A stretch of 64,000 nucleotides of DNA from Bradyrhizobium sp. Ash2021 (GCF_031202265.1 NZ_CP100605.1:124001-188000); one strand, 5' to 3'. Counted from the stretch's first letter, positions 34,695 to 44,136 are shown. Numbers and translations: made by a program. The notes: generated by a model from the letters alone, not told the origin.

Positions 34695-36235
34695 TTACCA
34701 CCAGCGCTGTTGCATCGGTTGATAGTATTGTCCGGCGCGCGGACGCGTATTGCCAGGTTGGGAGTTCCAATTGCGCTGGAAAAAGAAGCCGAAGCCGTCG
34801 TTGCCCCAGTCGTTGCCGCTCGCAACGGGGACATCGACCGTAGGCTGGCGCGTCACGAAGCCGCCCTGGGGCTGGTTGTTCGGCACCGCGACGAACTCGG
34901 TGCGATAGTTGGTCTCTCGGCTCAGCGGCTCGTCCGAGACGATGATCGAGGATCGCGGCACTGCGGTCGACGCGATGCGGTCGAGCACATCCTGCGGGAA
35001 GGTGATGCGGTCGAGCGCGTCTTTGGCGTCGTCCCCGTTGTCGATCGTGACCGCGGTCCAGCGCAGGCCCGCGTCGTTGCGCGCCATCGCCGTGAACACA
35101 TGCGTGCCGATCGGCTTGTCGGGATTGCGGATCGTGAGCGGAACCTCAATGGTCGCATCGAACACCTCGCCCCCGTCCGGCCACGGCTTATGCGTGTTGC
35201 GCCGCACGTAAAGCTTCTGCGTCGTGCGGCTGATGTAGACCGAGACCGGCTCGAGCGCGAGCTTCGCCTCGCTCGCCGCCTTGGCGGTGTCGGCCTTCTT
35301 GGTCCGGGCCGCTTTGGCGGCGTCCTTTGCGGCGGCGGCGGCGTCGAGCTTCAACTTCGCGTCGGCCTTGGCGGTGTCGAGCTGCGTCCCAGCTTCCGCG
35401 GCCCTAACTAAGGGCGGCCTTCTGCTTCTGCTCTTCGGCCCGCGCCTTGGCTTGGTCCGTCTTTGCGGCGGCGAGCGTCTTGTCGGCGAACGCGAGCTCG
35501 GCGTCGGCGCGGGTCTTGAGCCACTCCAAGTTGCGCAGCGACGCCGTGAGCGATGCTGTCTCGCGCGCCGCTGTCGCGGCGGCTTTCTTCGCCTCGTCGG
35601 CCGTCTTGGCGGCCTCCTCGGCCTCGCGGGCGAGCGTCTCGGCACGCGCCGGAGCAGCCGCGACGGTCTCTGCGTTCGGCACGAATAGCACCGGGTGGGA
35701 AAGCTCGACCGGGGTCGCGTCGTTTGGCGAGATGATCACCCGCATACCGATCCATGTCTTGTCGAACAACTTCTCCGCAAAGTCGTAGGGCATCCGCACG
35801 CAGCCGTGCGAGGCCGCATACCCCGGCAACGGCCCGCCGTGCAGCGCGATGCCGTTCCAGGTGATACGCTGCATGTTCGGCATCCAGGCATCGTCATAGA
35901 GGGTCGAGTGGTGGTCCTTGTCCTTCTCGATGACGGCGAAGACGCCGGCTGGCGTCTCGCGTCCCGTGGTGCCGGTCGACACCGGCGCGCGCAGGATCCA
36001 GCCGTCGGCGTCGTAGAAAGTGACCTGCTGGGTCTTGATCGACGAGCGCCATGATCGGCTCCCCTGCATCGCGCGGCGCCGTCGCCTCGGCGGGTGACGC
36101 CGGGCGCGCCTGTCTCGCCGCGGCGTCGGCCGTCAGCGCCGCCAGTGCGGCCATCGCCGCGAGCGTCACAATGGCGGGCCCCCCCCAACGCCGCATCTCC
36201 ATGGTGGATTGCGCCGTCATGAATCGATTTACCAT
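34695..36235 (-). pseudogene. L,D-transpeptidase (ErfK/YbiS family), frameshifted twice
   Basis: The N-terminal piece has a signal-anchor (GPAIVTLAAMAALAALTADA). After a frame change near 36040 the catalytic domain reads KTQQVTFYDADGWILRAPVS, NGIALHGGPL and the active-site motif SHGCVRMPYDFAEKLF, then an Ala/Lys/Glu-rich coiled coil. A second change near 35410 leads to a further domain (SVYISRTTQKLYVRRNTHKP) and TMARNDAGLRW-like sequence, ending GQYYQPMQQRWW at 34695. Intact relatives crosslink peptidoglycan in the periplasm. All parts are present, so the loss could be recent. Confidence 0.85.
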
Positions 36236-36494
36236 GCCATGTCCCGGTTGAAATGCCTGTCCGCGCTTGCGTCGATCAAGATCGGCGACCAGCTTATTTG
36301 ACTCACCCCGACACGGCTAGACCGACCCGATGTCGGCTGTTGGCAGCACTTAACGGACTTGAATGTAGGCGGTCCCGATGTCTGCTTTCAGAGGCAACGC
36401 GGACACGGGACGGTTGCCCGGCCCCAACGCTCGGTGTTTATATTTTGTTAACCATGCTGAGGCATGACTCCAGACGTCGATGAAAGGAGAAGTG
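36236..36494. other. No gene seen
   Basis: Intergenic stretch. A weak match to the dispersed repeat (GATGTCTGCTTTCAG) lies near 36378. Confidence 0.35.
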
Positions 36495-36850
36495 TCATGC
36501 AGGATCTGAAATCAACATACGGTCATGCTCCTCGACCCCGAGAATGTCGGCGGCAAGCGGACGGAGATCGAACGAGCGCTCATAGGCGTCACCATCCATG
36601 ACCGTCGGAGATCGGGCGCCGCGCCAGAGGCTCGCCGTTTCCATCTGGAGGAGTTCGTCGAGCCCGTATCGGCTAAGATGGTCGAATGCCGCCGTTGCGT
36701 TCGGCATCCATTTTATAACGGGTCCGCCGGAGCATCCCTGCACGTCGACCAGTTCGCGGATGATCCGCTCGACTCGCTGTCGATCGGGTCGTCGTCCAGC
36801 GCGTCCAAGGGGTCGAAGGTGGCATGAGCGATTGAGTTCAGCACTGATCC
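36495..36850 (-). pseudogene. Hypothetical protein, frameshifted
   Basis: One frame reads SIAHATFDPLDALDDDPIDS. The next frame continues RVERIIRELVDVQGCSGGP, then MPNATAAFDHLSRYGLDELL and RSFDLRPLAADILGVEEHDR. The switch is near 36775. The composition across the join is consistent with one acidic cytoplasmic protein. I do not recognise the family and cannot fix the start. Confidence 0.4.
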
Positions 36851-37067
36851 GACGCGAGAGGTTCTAGACCCCCAGCTTGGCGGGATAGGGCCGTCATCTG
36901 GCCGCCTTTCCGCGAATTCTAATGGGAGTCCAACCACAATCTGAGCGCGATCGCCTGTTTTATAGACAGAAGGCCATTTCGAAAATTCAACAGCACAATC
37001 AGTATGTTAATTTGAGCATTCAAGTCATTTTGGCCTTGAAAAGTATCCTAGGGGTAACACTAGCTCG

Positions 37068-37171
37068 AATCTGAAAGGCCGCACTCTTTTTAGGGACCCC
37101 AGACGGTTTTGTCCGTCTTGGTCCCTGACCGATCACCTGCCCGAAATCTGAAGGCCTCACCTTTTTTATGG
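37068..37171 (+). repeat. Direct repeats flanking a strong hairpin
   Basis: AATCTGAAAGGCCGCACTCT (37068) and AATCTGAAGGCCTCACCTTT (37145) are imperfect direct repeats, each followed by a T-run. Between them, 37093-37125 forms a hairpin with arms GGGACC..AGACGG and CCGTCT..GGTCCC around a TTTTG loop. It may be a terminator-like or miniature mobile structure. Confidence 0.5.
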
Positions 37172-37210
37172 AGTTCATGCTCAAAGTAACGGATTTCTAC
37201 TCGCGCCGGG

Positions 37211-37265
37211 CGACTGAGCCAGCCGGTCCTGCCTGCCATCTGATGTCCGCTTCTCTAATCGGCCG
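37211..37265 (-). repeat. Dispersed intergenic repeat, copy 3 (inverted, partial)
   Basis: The reverse complement contains AGAAGCGGACATCAGATGGC and AGGACCGGCTGGCTC, matching the core of copies 1 and 2. Confidence 0.5.
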
Positions 37266-37372
37266 TCTGGGGTCAAGCGCTTTCAGACTAGCCGGCTGCT
37301 CTGCCGGTCATCTCTTTCGCGCAACAGGAAAACGTCCTAACATAGCCCTTGGTAATCTGCGGGGTTACTACG

Positions 37373-37801
37373 ATGCGGTTCCGCGTGAGGAAATCCGCTC
37401 ACGTTCTGGAGCGCTTTGGGCTTGCGATGGCCGGGGCTGCGAGCGGCTTGTTTGTCGGCGTTCTCGTGGGGTCGAGCGTCGCGGCACTGACGTCCCAGGG
37501 TTTTTTACTCCTAATGATGATTGGTGGCGCCGTCGGATTTTACTTTGGTATCGACACCCCTCAACTGCCTTTTCACTCAACAAACGGTCAGCCTTCAAAG
37601 GCGGACGAGAAGATCGACACCGCGGAATTCCTGAGCGCGCTGGGCACGTTTCTCGCGGGGTTCTCGTCTTTTGCTGCGGTGGGCATTATTGTACTCCGCC
37701 ACGATCCGCACATTGCCTGGACGACAATGATCATGGCGGGATGGGTGGTTGGCGTGGCCATGCAAATCACTGCTGGAGCGATGGCACACCTTCGCCGTTG
37801 A
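37373..37801 (+). CDS. Small membrane protein of unknown function (142 aa)
   Basis: From ATG 37373: MRFRVRKSAHVLERFGLAMA. Four hydrophobic segments are seen (GAASGLFVGVLVGSSVAAL, GFLLLMMIGGAVGFYFGI, LGTFLAGFSSFAAVGIIVL and MIMAGWVVGVAMQITAGAM) with a polar loop in the middle. It is an inner-membrane protein without a recognisable family. The gene stands alone between a repeat region and the integrase-core copy B. Confidence 0.65.
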   Translation: MRFRVRKSAHVLERFGLAMAGAASGLFVGVLVGSSVAALTSQGFLLLMMIGGAVGFYFGIDTPQLPFHSTNGQPSKADEKIDTAEFLSALGTFLAGFSSFAAVGIIVLRHDPHIAWTTMIMAGWVVGVAMQITAGAMAHLRR

Positions 37802-37909
37802 GACGCCGTCAAAGCACGGCCCCGCCGCTTGCAGGACCGTAGATCTGGGGCTGCTTTAGCGCGAACGCACCGATGGCGTTTCCGGCGCCGGCGCTCTTAC
37901 AACGATGTC

Positions 37910-38028
37910 TCAGTGACGATCCGCAAGCTGGGTCCACTCGGACGGCGGCAGTTCCATACGACCCCGGGATTCTGTCATCTTGTCGACGATGTCGAGCAAC
38001 TCCGTCTCCACGCCCATGTCGTGCAGGT
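37910..38028 (-). CDS. C-terminal fragment of an unknown protein cut by an IS
   Basis: The minus-strand frame next to the element end gives MGVETELLDIVDKMTESRGR and ends SEWTQLADRH. The sequence looks coding, but the upstream part is replaced by integrase-core copy B. An ATG at 38022 is in frame and might be used. No family is recognised. Confidence 0.35.
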
Positions 38029-39122
38029 TGTGCCTACCGCAAATCAGATCCGGGTATATTGGTGATGGAGACCGCCAAGGATCGGACAGCAAAGAATGTT
38101 CCCAGACCGCTCGACCACGCGCGAGACCGGCGCATCCTTGTTTAACGACAAGTGAGTGCGCGTGCTATTATAGTAGTCCTTGTACGACAGCAGAACGTGG
38201 CGCAGATGGCGTTCGCCGAATACCACGATATGATCAATGCATTCCCTGCGGATCGAGCCGATCAGCCGTTCAGCGTACGCATTTTGCCAGGGTGAGCGAG
38301 GAGGCGTCGGACGATCTCGAATGCCGATGGATCGAACTCGACGTATGAATATTTCACCATAGGCTCTATCTCGATCCCTAATCAGGTAACGAGGGGTTTG
38401 CTCCCAGCCACAGGCCTGAGTGAGCTGATTGGCGATCCATTCTGCCGTTGGATGCGCGGTGGCCCCAACCCACAGGATCTGCCGCCGGCCATGGCCCATG
38501 ATCAGCAATCCATAGAGCAGCCGGAACGAGATTGTCGGCACCACGAAGAGGTCCATGGCGACAATGCCGTCCGCATGGTTGCGAAGGAACGTCTTCCATC
38601 CCTGCGAGGGAGGGCCCCTCCTCCGTGCCATATACTTGGCGACGCTGGTCTGGCCGATCTCGATGCCGAGCTTGAGGAGCTCTCCATGGATTCTCGGCGC
38701 TCCCCACAACGGGTTGGCGAGGCTCATCTCACGGATTAGCCGACGAATTTCCAACGACACAGCGGGTCGACCGCAGCGGCGTCGCGATTTCCGGCGCCAA
38801 TGCAATCTGAAACCGGCGCGGTGCCAGCGGATCACGGTATCGGGTCGAACAATTGCAAGTGCATCATACATCTTGGGAAACAGCCGGCAGACACCTCCCA
38901 ATATCAGCCTGTCAAGCGACCCAAATGGAAGTCTCCTGGGATTGGTACGCCGCAGCACATTGATTTGCTGCCTCAGCACCACAATCTCTGCCTCGAGCGC
39001 TGCTCGCGACCGTAGCAGATCGATCACCGTCCCGAAGATCAGTTTGCACAAATCTAACATCGAGCAGCAGCATCGCCCGATTCTCGATCAACCGCCAGCG
39101 GATTGGATTTACGATAGGGACA
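38029..39122 (-). mobile_element. Integrase-core element, copy B
   Basis: Ends TGTGCCTACCGCAAATCAG and, inverted, TGTCCCTATCGTAAATCC. No target duplication is visible. Same orientation as copies A and C. Confidence 0.8.
38044..39060 (-). CDS. DDE integrase-core transposase, copy B
   Basis: 338 residues, almost the same as copy A along its whole length, including the N-terminus (MLDLCKLIFGTVIDLLRSRA). DDE residues lie in DGIVAMDLFVVP, YLIRDRDRAYG and SPWQNAYAERLI. The C-terminus reads PVSRVVERSGNIL in place of PVPRGAETAGRII in copy A. It is open throughout and could be active. Confidence 0.9.
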   Translation of the reverse strand: MLDLCKLIFGTVIDLLRSRAALEAEIVVLRQQINVLRRTNPRRLPFGSLDRLILGGVCRLFPKMYDALAIVRPDTVIRWHRAGFRLHWRRKSRRRCGRPAVSLEIRRLIREMSLANPLWGAPRIHGELLKLGIEIGQTSVAKYMARRRGPPSQGWKTFLRNHADGIVAMDLFVVPTISFRLLYGLLIMGHGRRQILWVGATAHPTAEWIANQLTQACGWEQTPRYLIRDRDRAYGEIFIRRVRSIGIRDRPTPPRSPWQNAYAERLIGSIRRECIDHIVVFGERHLRHVLLSYKDYYNSTRTHLSLNKDAPVSRVVERSGNILCCPILGGLHHQYTRI

Positions 39123-39322
39123 GGAAGCTGAAGCGTGACGAGTAGCGCCTAAAGCCTCAAATTCCCGGCCTACTCCTTGCCTCGATCGGCGACGACCTCG
39201 TAGCTGACCTTGGCGCCTTGCGGCCTCATTGGTTTCACTGAATGGCCACATGAAAATCAGACGCTAACCAATTTTCGCGGATATGAGTTTTCTTAGTTTT
39301 CCAACCTCTGGAAAGGAACGGA

Positions 39323-39694
39323 ATGACCATGCGCATTTTTACGGCGTCCATCATCATTGCGACCGTCTGCCTCCTCGGGACGCCGCCTTTCGTGCAGGCA
39401 CAGCGAGCACCCTCGCAATCGGAGGCACCGACGCCGCCTGCTCAGTCTCAGTCCAGCACGGTCATACGGAGCATACAGGTCGTTGACGTCAAGGAACTGC
39501 AACCGTCGGTTCGCTCGAAGGTCGATGACATCGTCGCGCGCACAAGCGAGGAAGATATCCAGTCACTTCGGAAGTCGATTGACGCGACACCGGAGGCGGT
39601 ATCCGCGCTTAAGGCCAAGGGCCTGAGTTCGTCGCACGTCGTTGCGATCAACATCGCCGACGGTGTCCTGACGCTGTTCGCCAAGACAGCTTGA
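39323..39694 (+). CDS. Exported hypothetical protein (123 aa)
   Basis: ATG 39323 follows GGAACGGA. A signal peptide is clear (MRIFTASIIIATVCLLGTPP with cleavage near VQAQR). The mature part has a Pro/Ser/Gln-rich linker and then IQVVDVKELQPSVRSKVDDI and RKSIDATPEAVSALKAKGLS with a final HVVAINIADGVLTLF strand. It probably acts in the periplasm; the family is not known to me. Confidence 0.7.
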   Translation: MTMRIFTASIIIATVCLLGTPPFVQAQRAPSQSEAPTPPAQSQSSTVIRSIQVVDVKELQPSVRSKVDDIVARTSEEDIQSLRKSIDATPEAVSALKAKGLSSSHVVAINIADGVLTLFAKTA

Positions 39695-39716
39695 AATCAG
39701 GATTACTGGTACTCAA

Positions 39717-39944
39717 TTGGCTACCGAACGCTTCGGATGCACTTGGGGCCAAGTAGGCCGTCAGGATGTTATCGTCCGGTTCTCACTGACAGATCGGGAA
39801 GTGGAACTAACGCTCGACGAGCTAGCAAAGCTCATGCCGTCGAATGATTCTACGGAACTTTGCGAATTTAATTCCGTCAGCGGGTTGAATCGGCAACACA
39901 CGTCCGATGTCCCGGACGTCGCTCGCATTCGGTGGCGGAAATAA
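39717..39944 (+). CDS. Possible small hypothetical protein
   Basis: The frame starts at TTG and gives FGCTWGQVGRQDVIVRFSLT with REVELTLDELAKLMPSND. It looks moderately coding-like, but there is no ribosome binding site or recognised family. It follows the exported protein gene by 22 bases. Confidence 0.25.
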   Translation: MATERFGCTWGQVGRQDVIVRFSLTDREVELTLDELAKLMPSNDSTELCEFNSVSGLNRQHTSDVPDVARIRWRK

Positions 39945-40095
39945 AGCGTTTCCGAAGCAGCACACTCGTGTGCTGATGGGATGAGCGATCAGAACCTGAC
40001 GCCCTTGATCGCTTGGCTATTCCCGCAGGAAGCGGCCGCGTGCGGGTTTGGTTGTCACGCGGTGCAACCCTCCAAATCCAAAAGGAGTGAGAGCC

Positions 40096-40386
40096 ATGAA
40101 ACTGAACTCAGCACAGATAGAACGAGCTTTGAGCCAATTCGATGCCCAAGCCCTTCCCGACAATCATCCGGCAGTTCCGCAATTGAACAGTCTGTTCGGC
40201 GACCACACGTTCTTTCTCGACAACAGCGGGCTTAACGTCCTGGAACCCACCGAAGCGCCCGAAGTGGGAACCCAAATCGGCAAAATTGTAAACCTTGCCG
40301 ATTGGAGCGACGACAATCTAACGAAATTGACGCCTCACGAACCCGAGCCGACGGGCGTCGTCGTCAGCCTTGGGTCCAAACACTGA
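40096..40386 (+). CDS. Hypothetical protein (96 aa)
   Basis: ATG 40096 follows AAAGGAGTGAGAGCC, a good ribosome binding site. The protein reads MKLNSAQIERALSQFDAQAL with PDNHPAVPQLNSLFGDHTFF, then EVGTQIGKIVNLADWSDDNL and a Pro/Glu tail. It is acidic and without membrane segments. The type recurs in rhizobia as far as I recall, but no function is known. Confidence 0.7.
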   Translation: MKLNSAQIERALSQFDAQALPDNHPAVPQLNSLFGDHTFFLDNSGLNVLEPTEAPEVGTQIGKIVNLADWSDDNLTKLTPHEPEPTGVVVSLGSKH

Positions 40387-40608
40387 TCTTCGCCTGCAAC
40401 GATTGATCCTTCTGAAGCAGCCCGGTCACATGGTGTGGCCGGGTTCGCTTCGAGCGCCATTCAAGCATTCAAGCTGCCGTTTGAAACAGCAATTTCAGAT
40501 GGTTGCGTGTCCCCGATTTGAACGTATTGCGGTTGATCGTAGCGGCGCCGTTGCGGGATCGAGTCCTGACTATCGTTGAAATCGAGGTTGGAAGGAGTTG
40601 TAACCAGG

Positions 40609-40752
40609 AACGCGGCTGGTTCCCCCCTTACGGCTCTCAACGACGCCAGCGCAATGAACGCATGTACCCTCTCTGACCGCGGCACCTGGCTGAGCTTCAA
40701 TAACAAAGGCTCCCTGATCATTGCTATCGAAGGCGACTCGCGTCTAACCTAG
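40609..40752 (+). pseudogene. TupA-like tungstate-binding protein, C-terminal fragment
   Basis: The frame reads LTALNDASAMNACTLSDRGT with WLSFNNKGSLIIAIEGDSRL and stops at 40752. ASAMNAYTLSDRGTW and VEGDxRL are hallmarks of the TupA family of ABC tungstate-binding proteins. Only about 45 C-terminal residues remain. Confidence 0.7.
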
Positions 40753-41100
40753 CAAAAGCTGCGCCTTGTAATCGTCAAGCACGCCTTGGACTCGATGGCA
40801 TCCCGCCTCATCTGGTATGAACGTCACCCATTGCTTTTGCTGAACAACGAATACCGACGACTCTCTTGCGCCGCGCTGATAGCCAACCTCTATACGTTTT
40901 TTGTCAGTCGCGGAAACAAGGTGGTTAAGCGCGTGCATGATCGATTTCGTCTGTCCTGCAACGATGAGTTTACGATCTTCACATTGAATCGCCGCGGCAA
41001 AAAAAGATCCGACACTGATCGCGGCGTCTTTTGACAGCGCGGCATGTGACGACAAAGGCCAAAAGGCCATGATCGCGAAAGAGACACTTCGCTTAAACAT
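40744..41100 (-). CDS. Exported hypothetical protein (118 aa)
   Basis: ATG 41100. A signal peptide MFKRSVSFAIMAFWPLSSHA is followed by a mature domain with two cysteines (QCEDRKLIV and GCHRVQGVL) that may form a disulfide. NHLVSATDKKRIEVGYQRG lies between them. A periplasmic location is likely. It overlaps the TupA fragment by a few bases tail to tail. The family is not recognised. Confidence 0.65.
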   Translation of the reverse strand: MFKRSVSFAIMAFWPLSSHAALSKDAAISVGSFFAAAIQCEDRKLIVAGQTKSIMHALNHLVSATDKKRIEVGYQRGARESSVFVVQQKQWVTFIPDEAGCHRVQGVLDDYKAQLLLG

Positions 41101-41236
41101 CACCCTGATGTTTCCCTTGCGATTGCATCGTCACTATCGTGAGCTTTTTGGGTGAAATGAAAAGCAAAATGACTCAGAACGGTTCCATTCTGAGTCATCT
41201 TCGCAACGAACAAGCGTACATCCGGCTTGCTTGGTG

Positions 41237-41404
41237 CTAGTTCGGTGGTTGTAGTTCCTTTGATGCGACCCAGTTATCCACGTTGGCGTAGGATCTGTAT
41301 TGCTTGGCCTCAGCAATCAGAGCGTCGCGCTCCGGTCCCGGCTTCATCGCTTCTGCCTGTAACAAGTAGTCTGCAACCATGCGTGCGTAATCAGCCGGCT
41401 TCAT
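41237..41404 (-). CDS. Small helical hypothetical protein (55 aa)
   Basis: Translated from the minus strand: MKPADYARMVADYLLQAEAM, then KPGPERDALIAEAKQYRSYA and NVDNWVASKELQPPN. The ATG at 41404 follows a G-rich stretch that could serve for ribosome binding. The helix-loop-helix layout resembles other very short rhizobial proteins; the function is unknown. Confidence 0.6.
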   Translation of the reverse strand: MKPADYARMVADYLLQAEAMKPGPERDALIAEAKQYRSYANVDNWVASKELQPPN

Positions 41405-41646
41405 TGTCGTCCCCCCTGAATCTTAGTCCAAAAATCTAGTGCGCCAATCGTGGCAAAAATTTGCGGGAAAAAAGACGACTTGGATCTTATTGCTGGCGCT
41501 TCATGACGTATCGGCGATCAAGGAGGAGCGCGGTACGCGCGGCTTGGCGGCTGCAATTGCTGCGGGTAAAGCTGGTACGGAATGCGGCGAGCGAAAAGAA
41601 AGCGACCGCCGACTGAGGCAGCCAAAGTGACGACATCAATGGCCGC

Positions 41647-41929
41647 TTAAAGAAAATCCCGCAGTCTGGCGATTTCAACGATAAGTTCGGCAGACATAAC
41701 AGCACTGACTATCGGCCTGCGGCGACGTATGAATCTCGTACAGGTGACGCTGACCAATCGGCTTTGCCATAAACTCCTGGATGCATTCTCCCAAGGTGCC
41801 GTCAACGACCAGATATGGATCGGGCCAACGGGAGTCGCTGACGCGCTTGTTGCCGAGTGACGGCGACTTTCTAAGTTCTGCGGGCGCACTGAAATCGACG
41901 TGAACGATAGACCCACCTTGTTCCGTCAT
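41647..41929 (-). pseudogene. Hypothetical protein coupled to ihfA, frameshifted near its end
   Basis: ATG at 41929 overlaps the ihfA stop (ATGA). The frame gives [20 protein letters not shown], then RWPDPYLVVDGTLGECIQEF and LYEIHTSPQ. After that the sensible ending (PIVSAVMSAELIVEIARLRD) is in the next frame, stopping at 41647. A one-base change near 41705 is implied. The function is unknown. Confidence 0.6.
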
Positions 41930-42267
41930 TCGCTATGGGCTTCCAACATCGGCGAAGCGCGACCGCTTTCAACGGGTCTTGCGTTGACCTGCTTCTTCAT
42001 GATCGCCGACGCTTTGACAACACGGCGCGGTTCGATAGGCACTTCAACACCGTTTTTGGGATTGCGGCCCAATCGCTGGCCTTTCTGCCGAACGATGAAC
42101 GTTCCGAACGATGTCAGCTTGACTGTCTCGCCGCGAGCGAGGCAGTCGGTGATTTCTTTCAGGACCAGTTCGGTCAAGTCTGTCGACTCCGTTCGCGACA
42201 AACCGACCTTGCGATGTACCGCATCATAAAGGTCGACCCGGTTAACAGCCTTGCCGCGAAGGGCCAT
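41926..42267 (-). CDS. ihfA: Integration host factor alpha subunit (HU/IHF family)
   Basis: From ATG 42267: [20 protein letters not shown], 113 residues. The DNA-bending arm [20 protein letters not shown] is typical, with [18 protein letters not shown] after it. IHF-alpha pairs with IHF-beta to bend DNA at promoters and recombination sites. A longer frame from 42309 adds 14 residues without resemblance. The C-terminal tail ([15 protein letters not shown]) is longer than usual. It is probably an accessory copy, since it sits in an IS-rich region. The stop overlaps the start of the next gene. Confidence 0.88.
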   Translation of the reverse strand: MALRGKAVNRVDLYDAVHRKVGLSRTESTDLTELVLKEITDCLARGETVKLTSFGTFIVRQKGQRLGRNPKNGVEVPIEPRRVVKASAIMKKQVNARPVESGRASPMLEAHSE

Positions 42268-42309
42268 AATGTCCTGCTGAAAATGTTCAATCGCGGGATT
42301 ATGAAGCAC

Positions 42310-42749
42310 CGGCGCGCGACCGAATCAATACACAACGCCACGCGCAAAATTATTGCCAGCATTCGCCTGTCGCCCAAGGGAGGAACGATAAGGCAGGCAC
42401 TTGCCCGCCACAGAACGATATGAGGCTTGCGCGCTTGCCGATCTCCGGGCTCGCGCGCCGTTGTGCAGCCGGGACACTGGCACGGTCGCGTTCCCGAAAA
42501 ATCGTTTTGTATTCTCGCCAGCCTTAGCCGCCCGCGCGGCGCCCCGATCTCGCCCCGCTGAAGCCATCTTCTCTTAAATCTCCCTTAACCGGCAGCGGGC
42601 ATCGTTCGCGTGGCCCCAGTCCTTCACCCCGCTTGGTGGCCACATAACGAGCGTAAAGAGCCGTCGCTGATCCCCTCAACCCAGCGGCGGCTTTTTGCTG
42701 CCTGCGAAAAAGGACACCCAGCATGTGGAGGACACCGCTGGCTTCCTAA
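42310..42749. other. No supported gene
   Basis: About 440 bases upstream of ihfA up to the IS701 copy. Frames here are shadow-like. It should contain the ihfA promoter. No repeat was identified. Confidence 0.35.
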
Positions 42750-42751
42750 CA

Positions 42752-42916
42752 TTACAGTTGCCGTTTTGCTTTGAAGTGGGCTCGCTGAGCGACCGCCTGA
42801 TGAGCTCTACGCCAGAGTGACCATGCGATGATGTGTGCGGGTTGTATCCGCTTTCGCGCGAGCCTGACGGCAATGCGTCGGACTTCCTGGATCGACCATC
42901 GGATCAACGACGGCGT
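42752..42916 (-). CDS. Small second ORF of IS701 copy 2 (start codon ACG)
   Basis: This region encodes PSLIRWSIQEVRRIAVRLAR, then KRIQPAHIIAWSLWRRAHQA and HFKAKRQL, with the same length and stop as the ORF at 20784. The codon in the start position is ACG (42916-42914) instead of ATG, so translation would need another start or read-in from a neighbouring frame. Sequence differences are mostly conservative. Confidence 0.45.
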   Translation of the reverse strand, partial: TPSLIRWSIQEVRRIAVRLARKRIQPAHIIAWSLWRRAHQAVAQRAHFKAKRQL

Positions 42917-44136
42917 GGCTGTGGTTTGACCCTTGCCGTGGTTCGGCGTTTGGTTTTTTTTGGCGCCGGCGGATTGGCGCGATGGCGGATCACCGCCATC
43001 ATGGCGAAGGCGAGCATCGCCATGGAAACGTGGCGATGCCAGCCGTGCCAGGATCTGCTCTCGTTGTGGTCGAGCCCGAACTCGTTCTTGGCGGTCTCGA
43101 AACTGTCCTCGATTGCCCACCGATGGCCTTCGACCCCCACCAGTGTTTCGATCGATGTTGCCGCTGGGCACCAGGTGGTGAAGAAGGCGAGATCGCCATC
43201 GGCGATACGACGACGGATCAGCAGACCGCGTGTCCAAAGGCCCGGATTTTCGTCGTTTGGTTCTCCGGCCAGGTCGGCCAATTCGAGATAGCACCAATCA
43301 TGCAGCCGCGGTCCTTTGGTTCCGGCCCCTGCTGACAGGCGTTTCCAGTCGGACGCACGCCGCGTCAGGGCGATGTCGGCAGCCGTGCCGGCGACCGATC
43401 GACGCTTGCCCCAGGATCGAAATACATGCGCGCTGCTGACCCCCAGGACATAGCCTTTGCCTGCGCGACGCAGTTGCTGTTCAATGTCACCGACACCGTA
43501 GACCGTATCGCCTGCAACCCACTTGAACGGGACAGGCGCGGCTATGGCGCGTGCGATCATTCTCGTCGCAAGCTTTGGTTTGGTCGCAAAGCCGGTATCG
43601 GGGGGCACGTATGCGGCTTTCAGTCGATCTGGATCGTCGGTCCATTCCTTCGGAAGATACAGCGCGCGGTCGATGAAAGCATGACCGTGGCACGAAACGT
43701 AGGCCGCGAAGACGCCGATCTGGCAGTTCGTGATCTTGCCCGCCGAACCAGTGTACTGACGCGCCACGCCGCACGACGCTTTGCCCTGTTTGAGAAAGCC
43801 GGTCTCATCGATCACGAGGACCGCGTCATCGTCCGCCAAATGCTCGATGACATAATCGCGGACGATATCGCGCAAGGCATCCGCATCCCAATCCCTGCGA
43901 CCCAGGATCGCCTGTTGCCGCCATGGACCAGGATCGCCTGCGGCCTCAGCGCGCATCCAACCAGTCTTGCGTTGCTCATCTCCAAGCAGACCTTCCAGAA
44001 ACAAGCCAGCATTCTTCGCAACACGCTCTTGCCCGAACAATGGACGTATCCGCTTCTTGATCTCCCGAAGCGACGCCGCCCACAACGCAAGCGTCTCTTC
44101 AATCGACGCTGTCCGCGTCCACGATGTTCGAATCAT
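42904..44136 (-). CDS. IS701-family transposase, copy 2
   Basis: 410 residues, MIRTSWTRTASIEETLALWA onwards. DDE residues lie in VLVIDETGFLKQG, VAGDTVYG and EDSFETAKNEFGL. The protein is nearly collinear with copy 1 but differs in the AGEPNDENPG segment near residue 300 and in the tail (RTTARVKPQPRRR). It is intact. Confidence 0.95.
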   Translation of the reverse strand: MIRTSWTRTASIEETLALWAASLREIKKRIRPLFGQERVAKNAGLFLEGLLGDEQRKTGWMRAEAAGDPGPWRQQAILGRRDWDADALRDIVRDYVIEHLADDDAVLVIDETGFLKQGKASCGVARQYTGSAGKITNCQIGVFAAYVSCHGHAFIDRALYLPKEWTDDPDRLKAAYVPPDTGFATKPKLATRMIARAIAAPVPFKWVAGDTVYGVGDIEQQLRRAGKGYVLGVSSAHVFRSWGKRRSVAGTAADIALTRRASDWKRLSAGAGTKGPRLHDWCYLELADLAGEPNDENPGLWTRGLLIRRRIADGDLAFFTTWCPAATSIETLVGVEGHRWAIEDSFETAKNEFGLDHNESRSWHGWHRHVSMAMLAFAMMAVIRHRANPPAPKKTKRRTTARVKPQPRRR

